Source of the DNA: Victivallales bacterium
GTDB taxonomy: Bacteria > Verrucomicrobiota > Lentisphaeria > Victivallales > Victivallaceae
Length of the DNA stretch: 5,968 nucleotides
NCBI GenBank assembly: GCA_030634125.1
Contig: DAOWBJ010000124.1
Coordinates: 1-5,968 of the forward strand
Direction: 5' to 3'
In this document: positions 5,907 through 5,968 of the stretch, piece after piece
Position numbering within the stretch: the first letter of the stretch is position 1
Layout: every line of letters begins with the position of its first letter
Notes under the pieces: generated by a model
Told to the model about the DNA's origin: nothing
Databases searched by the model: none
Seen by the model: only the letters and a program-made list of their open reading frames with translations
Made by a program: the position numbers and the translations under genes

Positions 5907-5936
5907 ATATGTAGCCACCTCTGTCTCAGAGGTGCA
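5907..5936. repeat. Array unit 4, truncated
   Basis: A 30-bp partial copy identical to the start of unit 3. Only hairpin A (5916-5934) remains; the sequence then changes to AAATGTAAGGAC and enters the leader of the next gene. Confidence 0.88.
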
Positions 5937-5942
5937 AAATGT

Positions 5943-5947
5943 AAGGA
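5943..5947 (+). promoter_or_regulatory. Probable ribosome binding site of the right-edge gene
   Basis: AAGGA lies 10 nt before an ATG at 5958, a slightly long but usable distance. It comes 6 nt after the end of the last repeat copy. Confidence 0.5.
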
Positions 5948-5957
5948 CAAAATAAAA

Positions 5958-5968
5958 ATGAATCAACC
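5958..5968 (+). CDS. Possible start of a gene cut by the right edge
   Basis: ATG AAT CAA CC (Met-Asn-Gln-Pro) begins here, preceded by AAGGA. Only 11 nt are visible, so neither the frame nor the product can be confirmed. The call rests on the ribosome binding site, the strand shared with the upstream genes and the end of the repeat array just before it. Confidence 0.4.

Larger units (their letters stand above)
5652..5936. repeat. Tandem array of about 85-bp double-hairpin units (3.35 copies)
   Basis: Three full units begin at 5652, 5737 and 5820 (85, 83 and 87 bp) and a fourth partial unit covers 5907-5936; each starts ATATGTAGCC. Each full unit holds hairpin A, CACCTCTGTCTCAGAGGTG (8-bp stem, TCT loop), a 10-nt linker, hairpin B, AACGGCTGAGACAGCCGTT (8-bp stem, AGA loop), a short variable stretch, and a tail containing the palindrome TGCCGGCA followed by TAAGTTTTAT. 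Unit lengths are not multiples of three and differ, so it is not coding. The stretches between hairpins are themselves repeated, which rules out a CRISPR array. No T-run follows the hairpins. It fills the gap between the nucleotidyltransferase-HEPN gene and the next start. It resembles REP/BIME-type palindromic elements, but I cannot name the family. Confidence 0.93.

Noticed and set aside
5652..5936. CRISPR array
   Set aside because: The sequences between the palindromes are themselves repeated rather than unique, units are about 85 bp, and no cas genes are seen.
5472..5966. 164-codon minus-strand open frame through the repeat array
   Set aside because: It is antisense to the nucleotidyltransferase-HEPN gene and then reads the array in changing frames, because the 85/83/87-bp units are not multiples of three. 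It looks like a by-product of the repeats.

Overview
The window looks like chromosomal DNA from a Gram-negative-type, moderately A+T-rich bacterium, probably uncultivated. The evidence is a bacterial-type prolyl-tRNA synthetase, a full three-domain NifU with NifS, an S23-type four-helix-bundle gene and a fused nucleotidyltransferase-HEPN gene. This mixture is common in lineages such as Lentisphaerota and other PVC bacteria, Elusimicrobiota or Bacteroidota, but nothing here fixes the phylum; that placement is only an impression.

Layout. Positions 1-227 (minus strand) hold the 5' end of a gene for an exported protein that runs off the left edge. An A+T-rich divergent intergenic region (228-428) separates it from a run of five plus-strand genes: proS (429-2165), a four-helix-bundle/S23 gene (2246-2599), nifU (2680-3534), nifS (3549-4736) and a nucleotidyltransferase-HEPN gene (4757-5632). 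After these comes a non-coding tandem array of about 85-bp units, each with two hairpins (5652-5936). A probable new plus-strand gene begins at 5958 and is cut by the right edge.

How the genes work together. NifS (cysteine desulfurase) and NifU (Fe-S scaffold) form a complete sulfur-donor/scaffold pair and almost certainly one transcription unit. No nitrogenase gene is visible, so a general Fe-S assembly role is more likely than nitrogen fixation. proS is ordinary housekeeping. The S23-type gene looks like an insertion between proS and nifU: it is smaller, more A+T-rich, and bracketed by an imperfect inverted repeat of about 35 bp (2185-2220 against 2610-2644) plus short direct repeats.

Most interesting signals: (1) the S23-type gene as an inverted-repeat-bounded cassette resembling an rRNA intervening sequence, but sitting between protein genes; (2) the array at 5652-5936, whose two hairpins per unit have mutually complementary tops, with one copy keeping terminal inverted ends and a last copy cut off just before the next gene's ribosome binding site.
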